Below are positions 1 to 11,517 of a stretch of 64,000 bases of DNA, piece by piece (position 1 is the stretch's first letter; every line of letters starts with the position of its first letter). The notes under the pieces were generated by a model. The model was not told where the DNA came from. It ran no database searches and saw only the letters and a program-made list of their open reading frames with translations. Origin of the DNA: Aralia elata. Lineage: Eukaryota; Streptophyta; Magnoliopsida; Apiales; Araliaceae. A program made the translations under genes and the position numbers. The stretch is taken from contig CM068388.1 of NCBI GenBank assembly GCA_034770075.1, positions 17,107,206 through 17,171,205 on the forward strand, in the 5' to 3' direction.

Positions 1-400
1 GAGCGATCCTAGTCTCTATCACCGGAGAACAAGACCCCGTGGCCACTATACTTCTCTTGGTCAATCATTTTCAAAAACACCGCTGAAGACAAGGGGTGTA
101 GCTTGTCGTTTTCCGGATTGGCCCGTTGACATGGTAGTAAAAAAAAGACTAGCGGTGTTCGGGGATTCAGAATTGGTAATCAGAACTAGCAATCTGGTGT
201 ATACAACACTAAGGAGCTTCGGTTACTTCCATAACCAATCGTTTGTGTCACCCACACTTATGCAAGAGTTTCGAAGATATCGCCTTCCGCCATATATCCT
301 CGGGGTAACGAAATGATTTTTGCCGATGCATTGGCGACTTTAGCTCTCCTTACACCACGTGATCAAGAGTAGTGACAGTCCACAGATTGTAGCCATCACC
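1..400 (+). pseudogene. Ty3/gypsy Tat-type RNase H remnant
   Basis: Degraded pol segment. The frame at 131-316 has an RNase H-like core with GDSELVI, comparable to the second-strand GDS-LVI motif of Tat/Ogre retrotransposons. After a frameshift near 314 the plus strand reads FADALATLAL, matching the end of the same domain (-ADALATLA-). Its role in an intact element is to degrade RNA in the RNA/DNA hybrid during reverse transcription. The piece is open at the window edge, so reverse transcriptase and gag would lie outside. Frameshifts make it non-functional as written. The lineage call rests on the order RNase H, integrase, antisense ORFs, tandem repeats and LTR as much as on this segment. Confidence 0.6.
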
Positions 401-1880
401 GTAACAGAATGCCCCGGCATATTAGCTAAATGTGGCAGTGTTATCAAACCGAGGTGGTGTTGACAAGGCAGCCCTGGTATCGACGACACCTAAGGGAATA
501 TCTGAGAGAACAGATCCCTTCCCGATGCAGGCAAACTCTACCTGGAAAAGGATGAGAATTCAAAAGATGGCGAGTGAAGTTTTACCCTTAGTGCGATACA
601 CTTAACAAAAGGGATGCCGGGTTTGGGGACAGTTTGCAATGCGTAGACGAAACGTCAATCCCAAAGATTTCTATGAATGAAAACCATGGCGGGGTGTGTG
701 GGCCACATATGAGTTGGACCGATCCTTGGCCAAAAAGATCTTGAGGACAGGGTCATTATTGGTATAACGACTGAAGGCCGATTGCGACGCATCATGTCAA
801 AACGGTGTTATCACAATAGGTCAGGCGCACGTTAATGTGAAATCCATACAACCTCCCAATGAACTGCACTGGTATGACCTCCCCATGGCCATATTTCGAT
901 GTTGGGAATGGATGTAATCGGACCAATAGAGCCCAAAGCGTAGCAACGGGCACATACGATTCATTTTCCGTCATGCACGATTATTTCACCAAATGGTTAG
1001 AGGCAGCTTCTTTACCCTAAGGTAACTCAGGAGGTCATACCGTCAACTTACATCTAGGAATAATGTCATTTGCCGATTTGGGCAACCTGAGGTTGTTGGT
1101 CCTCCGACAATGCCAAGAAATTAAACAACGCCCTCATGAAGGACTGTGTGCACCAGTTCAAGATTAAGCATCTCAATTCCGTCATTTACCGTCCCAAATG
1201 AATGGGGCAAGTGGAGGCGGCCAATAAGAACATCAAAGAAGATCATGGCGAAAATGTCTGCTAATCATCGGGATGGGCCGTATCTTTGTTTACCCCTCAC
1301 CTTGCTAGCCTACCGAACGTCAACGGCAGTACTTTCTACGGGGGACATTACCCCTTTACGCCTTGGTATATGGAATGGAGGCTGTCCTGCCAGTTGAAAG
1401 TTTGAGATGGCGTCCCTCAAGAATAGTGATCGATGCTTCAGATAAGCCGAGGGAGCATTGGATGCAAAGCCGTATACGACACCAGTTGGCCCTAATGGAT
1501 GAAAGGAGGGGATGGCTTGCTGCTTTTGGCACGGCCAACTTATATCAACAGAGGGATCTCTCCCGATCATTAAACGACAAAAGGATCAGGCCTATATCCC
1601 CCCGGACCCCAATTCAAGGAGAATGACCTGGTGCTAAAGAGAGTCATGTCTTGTCCGGACGAAGCCAAGGGGAAGTTTGCCCCGAATTGGGAAGGACCAT
1701 TCGTGATTAAGAAAGTGCTATCCGGAGGAGCCCTCATATTGCAAGAAATGGATGGTGAGGTATTTCCACAACCCCTCAATTCTGACTCGGTGAAGCGGTT
1801 CTACAGCTTAAATCATCAGTTCTTTTTTCCTTTGGGAGCGAACTACGTAGGACCTGATCTCCCAACTTGTGGGGGTACGT
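401..1880 (+). pseudogene. Ty3/gypsy Tat-type integrase remnant
   Basis: Translation in shifting frames follows a plant Tat/Ogre integrase from end to end. A zinc-finger stretch (GGVCGPHM) lies near 690-710, a core-entry stretch (DYFTKWLEAASLP) near 980-1018, a segment resembling YRPQMNGAVEAANKN around 1185-1235, and the C-terminal part MVYGMEAVLPVE at 1363-1398. The tail KFAPNWEGPFVIKKVLSGGA (from about 1672) is the usual end of Tat-type integrases. Frame changes occur about every 50-200 bases although similarity to the family remains obvious. The reason may be decay or uncorrected sequencing indels (see findings). The protein would have inserted cDNA into the chromosome. No chromodomain is visible. 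Confidence 0.8.
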
Positions 1881-2318
1881 AGGCAGCCATCATGGCGCGG
1901 TCCGATCCTTTAAAAATAATCCTTTCCCTAACTAAACCAATTTTCGATAGCCAGATAAAACCTTCCTACACCCTCAAAACCTTCCCGAAACCAACTGCCT
2001 AACCAGTTTCATCCCAGAATACATACCCTGATCCAACCCAAACAGTTATCCAAAATCTGAGATTCAATCCGACGAAATCAAAAGGTGTGCGGCAATATCT
2101 GTCAAATCTCCATCAAGTCTTGAGGAAAGAAAGAAGGCGAAATGTCAAAATCATGGTCAGTTGGATAAAATGATGATCCAATGGATGGCAATGATACGAC
2201 AAAAGGGGAAAATGACTAAATTTAAATGCATGTCTATATATATAAGACGTTTTATTACAAGATTTCTCTTTTCAATAACTGATGAAACCAACATAGTCTA
2301 TGCAGGAAATAAAATAAT
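1881..2318. other. spacer between integrase and antisense ORF
   Basis: There is no convincing coding sequence here. It follows the stop of the sense integrase frame and precedes the stop codon of the antisense ORF, so the two transcription units would converge on this stretch. Confidence 0.5.
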
Positions 2319-3895
2319 CTACAAATCTGAAACTAGCCGAAGCAGGATGGACAGGGTGGTGGATAGATCTGAAGCATCAGCATCTCCTGCAATCTGCTGC
2401 CCCATCATATCAATACGATCCAGTAAAGCAGTAGCTCGGCTGACAGTCCCAAAATGAGCATCTACCACTGCCCTGGTCTGAAATACAATGGCCTCTCTGT
2501 CAGCAATGGCAGCATCTCTAGCCCGAATGGCCTCATCTCTCTCGGCAAGGGCGGCATCCCTCTCGGCTTCAGTAGTAATCAGGGCCAGGCGGAGTCGGGA
2601 ATCCCCAGCGACCCGACTCGGGGCAGAATCGGCTGAGATGGAATGGTCTGTGGTATCTTCTGTGAAAATCACTCCAGAGTCATCAAAGGGCCCAGTCCGA
2701 CTCAAACTAGCCGAATCCAGGTCTCCACGCAACCACTGTACGTAGGCAAATGTCTGGATGTGACAGCTCGCACTATATTCGGCAAAGATCCTGCGATCCC
2801 AACGCTCGTATACCTGCAATAGATCCTCTCTGTTACAGGATGATATAAGGAATCGGTATGCGGCTGCACCCGCGAAGGGGTGTAAATCCTGTGTCTGATC
2901 AAACTGCCCCATAACCGCCAGGGGATGATAGGTCGTCACGCCCCTTAACCCAGCAATGGGAATGAAATCCATGCCAGGCACATGAGTCAAGAAGCTCCTG
3001 AAGGAGCAATAGCCCGAGTAAACCAATAGAATGAAAGGGGTCCTCAATGATAGACAAAAAATGATGTCCAGGAGGCCACATCAGTACAACTCGCGGGACG
3101 AAGCGAAAACTGCGTGGTTATGTTATGGCCGAAGCAAAACCCTTGGCGACGGACTGGCCGATGGGACTAAGATGACTCATGAACCACTTATATAATAAGG
3201 TCGAACTCCCTCTGAAGAATCTCCCTCGGAAGGACTGGCAATAATGTGGCCGACATATAGGTATCCGCCAATATCATGGGGGAGAATGGTGTGATCCTCC
3301 TGAAGGGCCCCAACGGCCGCAAACAATCCGCATGTCCAAATGATCGGATCCTGCAGGCAAAATACAAAACTGAGATGACACAGGCCATCAGAACGCCCAC
3401 TCTCAAGGCGCCCCAGCGCTCCTCGGACACGGAAAAATCACCGAAGAAAAGTCGAAAACCGTCAGGTGAGCCAAATCGGTCAATGAAGAACTGAAGGGGA
3501 ACCATATGGTGCGATGTGATCACCGGCAACAGGACAGCCTTTCGCAAGCCAGTGAAAGTCAAGAATTGACCGGCGCATGGAACCAACTGTGACCCTAGCA
3601 CAAGGCCTATCCAGGGGCAGGCCGGTGAAGCGAGCATAACTCCTCGAGGGTGGGGGTCAGCTCTACTGTCCCTAACCTAAATACACCTGACGGGCAGGGG
3701 CCCCAATAGCTCATAAGACCATCCACAAAGCCCGCTGGCACCCAGAAGGTTAATAAGGACCAAGAATGTCCCAAAAGACCATCTACGATAAACCCTATCT
3801 GCTGGCAGTAGACTGTCCAACCAGCGGAAGAGGCTGCCAACCAACCCTGTGGGAGGAGTGGAATCCAAACGAACCACGGCATCTGAGGACGACAT
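2319..3895 (-). pseudogene. antisense extra ORF, DUF7745-like
   Basis: Minus-strand reading frames can be followed from an ATG at 3893-3895 to a stop at 2319, with shifts between the segments 3677-3895, 3607-3936, 3188-3637 and 2319-3047. The segment around 3620 contains GTVELTPTLEEL, the hallmark of plant DUF7745/mobile-domain-like proteins (usually -MTPTLEEY-). Next come APMILADIY-like residues (SPMILADTYMSATLL) near 3240-3290, then GLRGVTTYHPLAVMGQFDQ, and finally an Ala/Glu/Arg-rich coiled coil (AALAERDEAIRARDAAIADR) before the stop. Function is unknown; related plant mobile domains occur in transposons and in silencing-related host proteins. Position and orientation fit the extra antisense ORFs reported between integrase and 3' LTR of Tat-lineage elements. 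At least two frameshifts break it. Confidence 0.6.
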
Positions 3896-4127
3896 CTGTG
3901 AAAAAATAGTATCAAAAAAGACTGTACAGGGGTCATTCTCTACCCATAAATAAAAAGCATGCATCATACAGTTAATAATAAAGCAGGTGAATCCCATAAA
4001 GATGAAAAGAAAACTGTGCGTAAATAAATAAATGAGTTCAGTACATAGTGCATAAATGAAAAAAGAAATCTAAGCAGGTGCCGATGCAAAAGGCCCTATC
4101 CTATCCTGGTCTAAATTAAAATCAGTA

Positions 4128-6101
4128 TCATCTATGAAAGCAGGATCCTCGAACTGATCCCCTGGAGTCGTCCGAGCTCGGAGGACCAAAGTTCATATCA
4201 GGGATGTAGGGATGCGCTGTGGCATCAGATGAACTCGGGCCTGCATCATAACCTGCACCGTCAGGATCGTAGGTGTAAGCCTCCTCCGGGGCCCCGACCC
4301 AACCCCACCGAATAAACAGCGACAACTGATCTACCTGACGGGTCAATGAGGCGATCTGCTCAGCGTGGGTAGGGGTCCGAACACAGGCAGCCCAATCGGT
4401 CATCGTCACCGAGCCTGGAACCATATCTCCAAGAAAGAAAGTGGCCCGAGTCTGAGGACCGATGGTACGGGACACCCACCATGTACGGAAATGCATCACT
4501 CGTAGTGGGACCCGTGGAAAGCATCCGACCATCCTCCCCGGCGAGCATGATCTCCGAGGGCTGAGAATCCAGCGGCCAGAAAGTAGTGAAAGAAAGGGAG
4601 TGCGGGATGCGGATCTCCCCAGTGACGCATCTGAATGCGCGCTCTCCCAGATACATCACCCAGCCTCCAACACTCTGCAAAGTGAGGCGACGGGTGGAAA
4701 GCTCGAACTCCGGGCCGGAAGGATGCCCGTCGAGCAAACCCCACAGTCAGATGCTCGGAGAGGTAGGGAATCCAGACGACGTCGGCAGCCGTGATCAACT
4801 CCAGCTGAATAACGACAATGTGCAAAGCTGCCCGACACGGGGACCTCCTCCAGAGTACTGTGATTGCCATCGCCGACCCCGAGGATAAGTGTCCGGGCCC
4901 AGAGTAGTGATAGGCCTCAGACATGGCAAGCCGCTCGTAAGCCCAGAACTGTGAATAGAAAACAAGGCAAGGCATGAGTCACTATCAAATACAGAAAAGA
5001 GATGAAAGGAAAAGAATACAGTAAGAGAGAGGAGGAGGGGACTCACCAACAGAAAATGGTAAGAAGCCGAGCCAGGCATCAGTCTGTCCCTCTGAGCGTA
5101 GACGCATGCCATGGAGGAAATAGGCAAAGGTGAATGACCCCCAGTCATAGTCACTGATGCGATCCACGTCTCTAACCGCTCCCACGACGCTGACGCTGAA
5201 ATGAATGGTGGAGGAGTTGTTCCCTAGGAAACAACCCCTCATGATCGTCAGGAACAAGCGTCGGAGTAGAATGTCGCGGGTACCCTGATCTGCTGGAATA
5301 GGCAGCGCATAGAGACCCCCGACGTGCATCGACAGCCAAGGCACCAGATCGGATACTGCGGGCCTTAAAGACCCGGTCCTCAGCAGCGAAGCCCAGCAAA
5401 GCTCGAAACCTCCACAGGAGTGATATCAAGATCCAAGGGGACGCGGGACCCGGTAAACTCAATGCCGGTAATGTACCTCCAGTCCCCATGGGGTCAACAC
5501 GACCTCGCAGTCGAGGAGATGAAGAGACTGCGTCTGGTGGAACCATCGCTCGGATAAAGCCCTCATGTAACCCCAGGGGCCACTGGCGGGGGATGATAGT
5601 GAAGAAATGTCGAAAGCCCCAAGAGTCCACCATCGCCCGATAATCACTGTGCAGGGCCGCGTAAAGGGAGTAGATGTTGAACCAGTTGCCCCTCGGCTGG
5701 GTAAACTCGGGTACCTGGGCAATCACCAAGGGGTCAGTCCGGATAAAAGGAGAATGGAGAAATTGAGAGTAAAATCAGAATAGAACTGAATATACCTCGT
5801 TAGCCACGAGAGATGCTGAAGGGTGACGACTGAGATCCCGACCCAAAAGATCGGGTATCTGCACAGAGGCGCCAGAAGAAGCCTGATGAGTAGATGGAGC
5901 CGGTGCGCTAGAGGATGGCCCCTCTGCCCGTGACCTCCGGAGGGACAGCCTCCTCAACGTCCGGATGACCAGGACGAATGACAGCCTCCGTCAAACGACG
6001 AGCCTACGGGTCCGAGGAGGAACAGGAGTGGGTGCAGGCCTACGACGGCGAACACCCGAAGTCCGAGAGGCGGAGGAGCTGCTGGGCGCATCACGATCCA
6101 T
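4128..6101 (-). pseudogene. antisense extra ORF, plant mobile domain
   Basis: This is a second minus-strand gene upstream of the DUF7745-like one. A plausible ATG lies at 6099-6101 (MDRDAPSSSSAS, Ser/Arg/Pro-rich start). A first exon ends near 5790 at a GTATAT donor and resumes after CCCAG near 5716 (VPEFTQPRGNWFNIYS). The frame then shows RALSERWFHQTQSLHLLDCE and VLTPWGLEVHY, then DRISDYDWGSFTFAYFLHGM near 5110-5165, a GTGAGT donor near 5042, and a CACAG acceptor near 4944 leading to FWAYERLAMS. These are the successive blocks of the aminotransferase-like plant mobile domain family (wheat-like ERW, T-PLD, G-Y-WG-A-LA-LY, W-yeR). Several frameshifts occur (near 6020, 5480 and 4740). The tail (4128-4532) is acidic and low complexity. 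Role unknown. Confidence 0.65.
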
Positions 6102-6739
6102 AGCTGGAATAGAACGGGCGAGAAAGAAGGTAAGTTCCCTTTTAAAATTATGTAAGGAACATTCTAAATTTCTAGCCTCATCATATGATTAATGCAACAT
6201 GATGCATGTCAAAAAAAAAAAAACAAAAAAAAAAAACAAAAAACAATCGGCAGAGTTCCGTTTGTAAAATGGACGTCCCAGGCCTAAGCCAAACATGTTT
6301 TCCATCAATCAAAGTCTCAAACAGATCTAAATTGCATTCATATATGTAATTACAGCATGTAATGCATGATTTTATTGCAGAAAAGGAATAACAATATGTG
6401 GGACCGCCTCATGAACATAAAATAGGACTCACATAGTTGATACATAGCATGTATATAGGATGGTACATTACATAGCATTGTAAAGCATACATTTTATCCC
6501 TAAACATGCCAATAGTAAAATGTATAGCAAAACATTGACGAAATTGAAAAGTGACCGGTCAAAGTGTTACCTGTAGCGTGTAGATCAATCCTACCGGAAC
6601 AGTTTTTGCAGGAAAGTTGAAAAATCGACAAAAGACCCTTGCGAACAAGAAAAATCGAGAGAATCTCTGATGATTGCAAGTTGAAGTGAGTGACAGATCT
6701 GGAGGTGATGCGCGTTGGTTATAAGGCCCGATCTTGGTC
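6102..6739. other. noncoding spacer with A-rich tract
   Basis: There is no gene. An A-rich run lies at 6211-6244, and the rest is ordinary AT-rich sequence. It lies between the 5' end of the antisense ORF and the tandem array, so it could hold the antisense promoter, but I see no clear TATA box with matching spacing. Confidence 0.4.
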
Positions 6740-6805
6740 GCAGATGTATCTGCGGCTGGCCGCAGATCCATCTGCGGCTGGCCGCAGATCCATCCGCGGC
6801 TGGCC
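6740..6805. repeat. 22-bp tandem repeat, three copies
   Basis: Three head-to-tail copies of a 22-bp unit (GCAGATCCATCTGCGGCTGG plus CC) start at 6740, 6762 and 6784. Each unit contains the inverted repeat CGCAGAT...ATCTGCG. It sits at the left edge of the larger GC-rich array but is unrelated to its 35-bp unit. Confidence 0.9.
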
Positions 6806-6854
6806 CTGATGGGTCCCACCTTGCTCCCTTGCAGCCATTTGACGTGTTAAGTGA

Positions 6855-8735
6855 CGCGATGGGTGACCGGCCGACCGATAACCCGGCCCCCCCCCGACCG
6901 AGGAAACGACGATCGACCGGCCGACGATAACCATAACCCGCGATCACGAGAATTGGAAGTTTTCCCCCCCCCGGCGAACGATAAAACCGGCCTCCCCGAC
7001 AAGATTTCAACCAAAACCGGCGACGATAACCCGGGGGTTTATTAACGAGATGGGCCCCCCGACCCCCGGCGACGATTACCCGGCCCCGGCCCCACCCGAC
7101 AATTGGGAACGACGAGACCCGGCGACGGATAACCCGGCGATCAAGCGAGGGTGGATGTCCCGGCGAACGATAAAACCGGCTCCGAACAAGGTTAACCAAC
7201 CGGCCCGACGATAACCCGGGGGGTTTACGAGATGGGTGGGACCGGCCCACCGATAACCCCGGCCCCCCCCCCCCGAAACGAGACGATCGAACCCGGCGAC
7301 GATAACCGGCGATCCAATGAGTAAAATGGATTTGTTCCCCCGGTCAACCGATAACCCGGCCTCCGAACACAAAGAAATAAACCCAAACCGGCCGACCGAG
7401 AACCGGGGGTTTTTTTTACGAGATGGGGCCACGACCGGCGACGATAACTACCCGGGCCCCCCCGACATGAAAACACCGATCCGACCCGGCGACGATAAAC
7501 CGGCGATCCAGAAGGTTGGAAACAAAAATGTCCCCGGCGACGCATAACCCCGGCTTTACTGCTCCCTACAAGAATAACCAATCCCGGCGAACCCGATAAC
7601 CGGGGGGGTTTAATGGCGATGGGTGACCGGCGAACCCGATAATCCCCCCCGGCCCCCAGACGCAGAACGATTCGACCCGGCGTGAACGAATAAAAACCGG
7701 CGATTCCAAATGGAGAAATTGGGGATGTCCCCCGGCGACCGATAACCGGCTCCTTTATTTCCGAACAAGATAAACAAACCCGGCGACCTAATAACCGGGG
7801 GGTTTTTAAACGCATGGGTGGACCGGCGGACGAAACCCGGCCCCCCCGACGAGAACCCCGAATCCGAACCGGCCGACCGATAAACCGGCGATCAAACGAA
7901 AAGATGGATGGTTCGGCGAACGATAAATCCCCGGCTCCCCGACAAGATAAACCAACCGTTAACCGGGGGTTACGAGATGGTGCACGGACCGGCGACGATA
8001 CCGCGGCCCCGACATGACGATCGACCGGCGACGATAACCGGCGATCATGAGGTGGATGTCCGGCGACGATAACCGGCTCCGACAAGGTAACCAACCGGCG
8101 ACGATAACCGGGGGTTACGAGATGGGTGACCGGCGACGATACCCGGCCCCGACGAGACGATCGACCGGCGACGATAACCGGCGATCATGAGATGGATGTC
8201 CGGCGACGATAACCGGCTCCGACAAGATAACCAACCGGCGACGATAACCGGGGGTTACGAGATGGGCGACCGGCGACGATACCCGGCCCCGACATGACGA
8301 TCGACCGGCGACGATAACCGGCGATCATGAGGTGGATGTCCGGCGACGATAACCGGCTCCGACAAGATAACCAACCGGCGACGATAACCGGGGGTTATGC
8401 GATGGGTGACCGGCGACGATACCCGGCCCCGACGAGACGATCGACCGGCGACGATAACCGGCGATCATGAGATGGATGTCCGGCGACGATAACCGGCTCC
8501 GACAGATAACCAACCGGCGACGATAACCGGGGGTTACGCGATGGGTGACCGGCGACGATACCCGGCCCCGACGAGACGATTCGACCGGCGACGATAACCG
8601 GCGATCACGAGATGGATGTTCGGCGACGATAACCGGCTCCGACAAGATAAACCAACCGGTGACGATAACCGGGGTTTAACGAAGAGGGGTTGACCCAGCG
8701 GACGAAATTACCACGGCCCACCCCGAAAACGAGAC
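6855..8735. repeat. GC-rich tandem array, 35-bp subunits in a 140-bp unit
   Basis: The clean part (about 8000-8640) repeats exactly every 140 bp: TCGACCGGCG recurs at 8021, 8161, 8301, 8441 and 8581. Each 140-bp unit is four diverged 35-bp subunits that each begin CCGGCGACGATA and then differ (ACCGGCGATCATGAG, ACCGGCTCCGACAAG, ACCGGGGGTTACGAG, CCCGGCCCCGACGAG). From 6855 to 8000, and again from 8645 to 8735, the same units appear with many duplicated bases. The array sits between the element's ORFs and its LTR, the hypervariable 3' region where Tat/Ogre elements are known to carry tandem repeats that can seed satellites. Long ORFs across it are a by-product of the periodic GC-rich sequence. 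Confidence 0.92.
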
Positions 8736-8758
8736 GATAAAATGGAGTGAGAAAAAAA

Positions 8759-11362
8759 TGAACCCCCAAAGAAACTAAAAACAAACACGTCCAAGGGGGT
8801 TTTGAATAACATTGACACCCCTTTACGAAATGCCCTTTGCCTCCATTAACTATCTTATGTTTTTTTGGTTTGCATCAAAAAAGCCCTAATATGTTGTTTT
8901 GCAAAATCATGGTAAATGTATGGGTCCCAAATTCTGATGCCACGGTCCCCAATCCCCGTGGGGTATGTATTGTCCCCCCAATTCTTAATGCCAACTGTCA
9001 TTACATGCCCTTTATTCGAGTGGGTCTATTTTCCTTTTTTTAATTCCTGTTTCCATTCATTTGAAACAATTTACCATAAAACATAGATAAAAGAAGGTTG
9101 GGCCAGCTGTTAGACACACCCACAATTTTATTTGCGGCAAACTAATTGTTGTTATTAACTAAAACCTTGACAGGAGGTGGCCCAAATATTCGTCAAAATG
9201 GGAATCCGGCCCCCCTTGCGAGAAAAGGCCAAAAGATTAGGAAAAGTAAAAACGGGACAACTCCCCGACGCCACACATGAATAATTTTTGACAGCCAGAA
9301 AGTCAGACCATGATAGCAGGGCCTAACTCCCGAAATTTTGGCAATTCCCCGGTAAGGTTGTGGCCGCGCTTTTTCCTCAATGATTTCCCTCGGACTGTTA
9401 AAGCAAACGAGCCCTGTTCCAAGCCCCGCAAAAAAACTGACGTTGCGGCACGAAAAATCGAGGCCCGTTGACAACCGAAAAATCGAGAATAAGTCAAAGC
9501 CCCGCCCCCAGCCCCGCCGGATTAGAATTCTGCGGCAAGTCGCGTGTGGCGCCCCAGCAACCGGATAAACCAGGAATCCCCAGCACTTAACCCAGCTGGA
9601 GTGCGGATGGGAGGCGTGGCCATGTGGCCAGCACCGCAAGGATCACATCTAGCGGCCCCAGCCCGCAAGATTAGATCCTGCGGCATGGCCTACCTGGCCC
9701 AGCCCTAATTTATAGGATAAAGCCCATGCTGTATTACGGGCCAGCCATAACAAGGTGGTTTGAGGAAAGGGTTTGGGAGAATTTTGAAAGGAATGAATGG
9801 GAGAAATACAGCAGCAAGCACAAACTTCGGAAATATTGAGGAAAGGAAAATAGCATAAATATTTTGCCAAATCAAAAATATGGAAGAAAAGAAGAGAAAA
9901 ATAAGAAGAGGAATTTAATATTTTCCTTTTTGAATTTGGAATTATATCCCCAAAAGTTAGATTACCATTTCTTCTATTCACAATACATCCAAGTATTTAA
10001 CATCCATTATGGATAATCCAATTTGCAAGGTGAATCTCCTTTTTTTTTTTTTTTTTGGTGATATCAATTTTTCTATCATAATTCATGTTGCAATCAAAAT
10101 TAGTTGCAATTATTTCATGTAATTATTATTGGATTTGTAACAATGATATTTAGGGAATTTTGAGGTGAAGTTATTTATTCCATCGGAATAAAACTCTTCC
10201 TAATAACCCGATGAAATTCGTTCATTAATTTCTTTGTTTTTGTTTTTTCCCAAGGTGTTATATTTGGTATCAATTCCTTTAATTCGTTATTTTAGGATGT
10301 CTTGGTAATTGTTAGATTATCCGGGTCGGTTTATTTTCTTGTAATATCCGATTGTTTGTGTGTGGGGGATACTTGGTTGTGGAAGGCCTAGGAAAGCGAC
10401 CCCGGGGTCCCAAAGCCGATGATGGACATATCTTGATGTAAGAAGTAGAAATGACGTAGTTTTCATTGTAAATATGTAATCGTTGGGCCTTAAAACGACG
10501 CTAAGGCGAGAATCGTTGCTTAAGGCCCCGAAATAGTGAAATTTGTGATTGTTGGCGTTCGGGGACATTTTGATGGCTTACATGCCCATGAATAGCCCCG
10601 ACGCGTGTTTATGCTTGATTTGATTTTATGACACGAAATTGATTTCAAGGCTAAATGATAAGATTTTCATAAAATCAATCAAAGTTAGGATATTAGAATC
10701 ACGAGGTTAAAATTTGAGAAATGTTAATGAATGTCGATTCCTATCTAACGAGAAAGCTAAAGAAAGATCGTTTTCCAAAACATCACACAAAATGATTTTA
10801 TAAATAAAATGATGTTTTATTAAACCGTTGTATATAGGGTTAAAGAGATTCTAGAAATTGCCCATCATTTTATGAAAGCAACGTATAGATCTCGATTCCT
10901 ATTTAGACGAAGGTTTTAAAACTCTTGTTTTGCCAAAACGACGCTTAATGAAAATCTCATAGTTTTGGACAATTAAAATCAAAACCTTTCTCACAAAAGA
11001 ATAAAGCTTTCTCGTGTATACCGAAAAGATATTCCGAAGCGTTCTCAAATTAAAACACGATTTTCCCTAAAATCCAAATGACTCTTTCATACAAATTCCC
11101 CACAACATTCACATAGGCACACACACACACACACACACACATACACATTCATGAATTAAAGGATAGGAAAGCATCAAGATTGCGGTAAACCGTGTTTCAC
11201 GGAAGTCGAGGGGTGCCTAACACCTTCCCCTCACTTAAGCAAGCCCCCGAACTCTATGGACCTCGATTCGCAGACCAATTAATTCGGAGTCACACATGAG
11301 CCAGCGATTTATAAAAAACGAAAACTCGGATGAGTTGGTACATCCATTGCAAATATACCAAC
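8759..11362 (+). repeat. putative Tat-type LTR
   Basis: The right end is fairly clear: the U5-like text GGGTGCCTAACACCTTCCCC near 11211 is typical of Tat/Ogre-type LTR ends, and a TGGCGACTCTG primer-binding motif follows at 11367. The left end is a guess: a purine-rich stretch at about 8743-8757 precedes TGAACCCCC. A TATA-like AATTTATAGG lies at 9707-9716, and an AATAAA signal near 10187. A (CA)n tract lies at 11117-11140. No second copy of this LTR is in the window, so the boundaries cannot be checked by comparison. Confidence 0.5.
9707..9716 (+). promoter_or_regulatory. candidate TATA box in Tat-type LTR
   Basis: AATTTATAGG lies about 950 bp from the proposed left end of the LTR and downstream of a GC-richer stretch. 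This is a plausible U3 promoter for plus-strand transcription. There is no support beyond motif and position. Confidence 0.35.
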
Positions 11363-11366
11363 TGGC

Positions 11367-11386
11367 GACTCTGGTTAATTGGCTCA
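11367..11386 (+). other. primer-binding-site-like motif
   Basis: TGGCGACTCTG immediately follows the LTR end. Its first 11 bases agree with the PBS usually found next to Tat/Ogre LTRs, but the remaining bases diverge. A PBS after this LTR means it also served as the 5' LTR of something to its right. Only about 150 bp of that internal region survive (11387-11517). Confidence 0.55.
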
Positions 11387-11517
11387 TCATAAAACACGAT
11401 CTTTCAAAACCCCGTCGACATCAATGCCGACATTTTCCAAAAAAAAATCATTAAATCAAAAGGCTAAAATTGGAAAAGACTAAAAGACCACGCGAGAAGA
11501 AAACCCGGCGTCGACAC

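Noticed and set aside
4462..4888. plus-strand ORFs of 100-110 codons
   Set aside because: Shadows of the mobile domain gene on the minus strand, with Arg/Pro/Ser-rich composition and no family resemblance.
6209..6244. poly(A) tail of a LINE or SINE
   Set aside because: The A-rich run has no element body with reverse transcriptase or pol III boxes before it, and no target duplication.
7225..8094. 289-codon minus-strand frame and other ORFs at 6591-8645
   Set aside because: They follow the periodic GC-rich tandem array; stop codons are rare there by composition and the peptide is a low-complexity repeat of Arg/Ser/Gly.
8000..8640. CRISPR-like regular repeats
   Set aside because: The 35-bp units are contiguous, with no unique spacers, and the whole 140-bp unit repeats. 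Setting is plant nuclear DNA.
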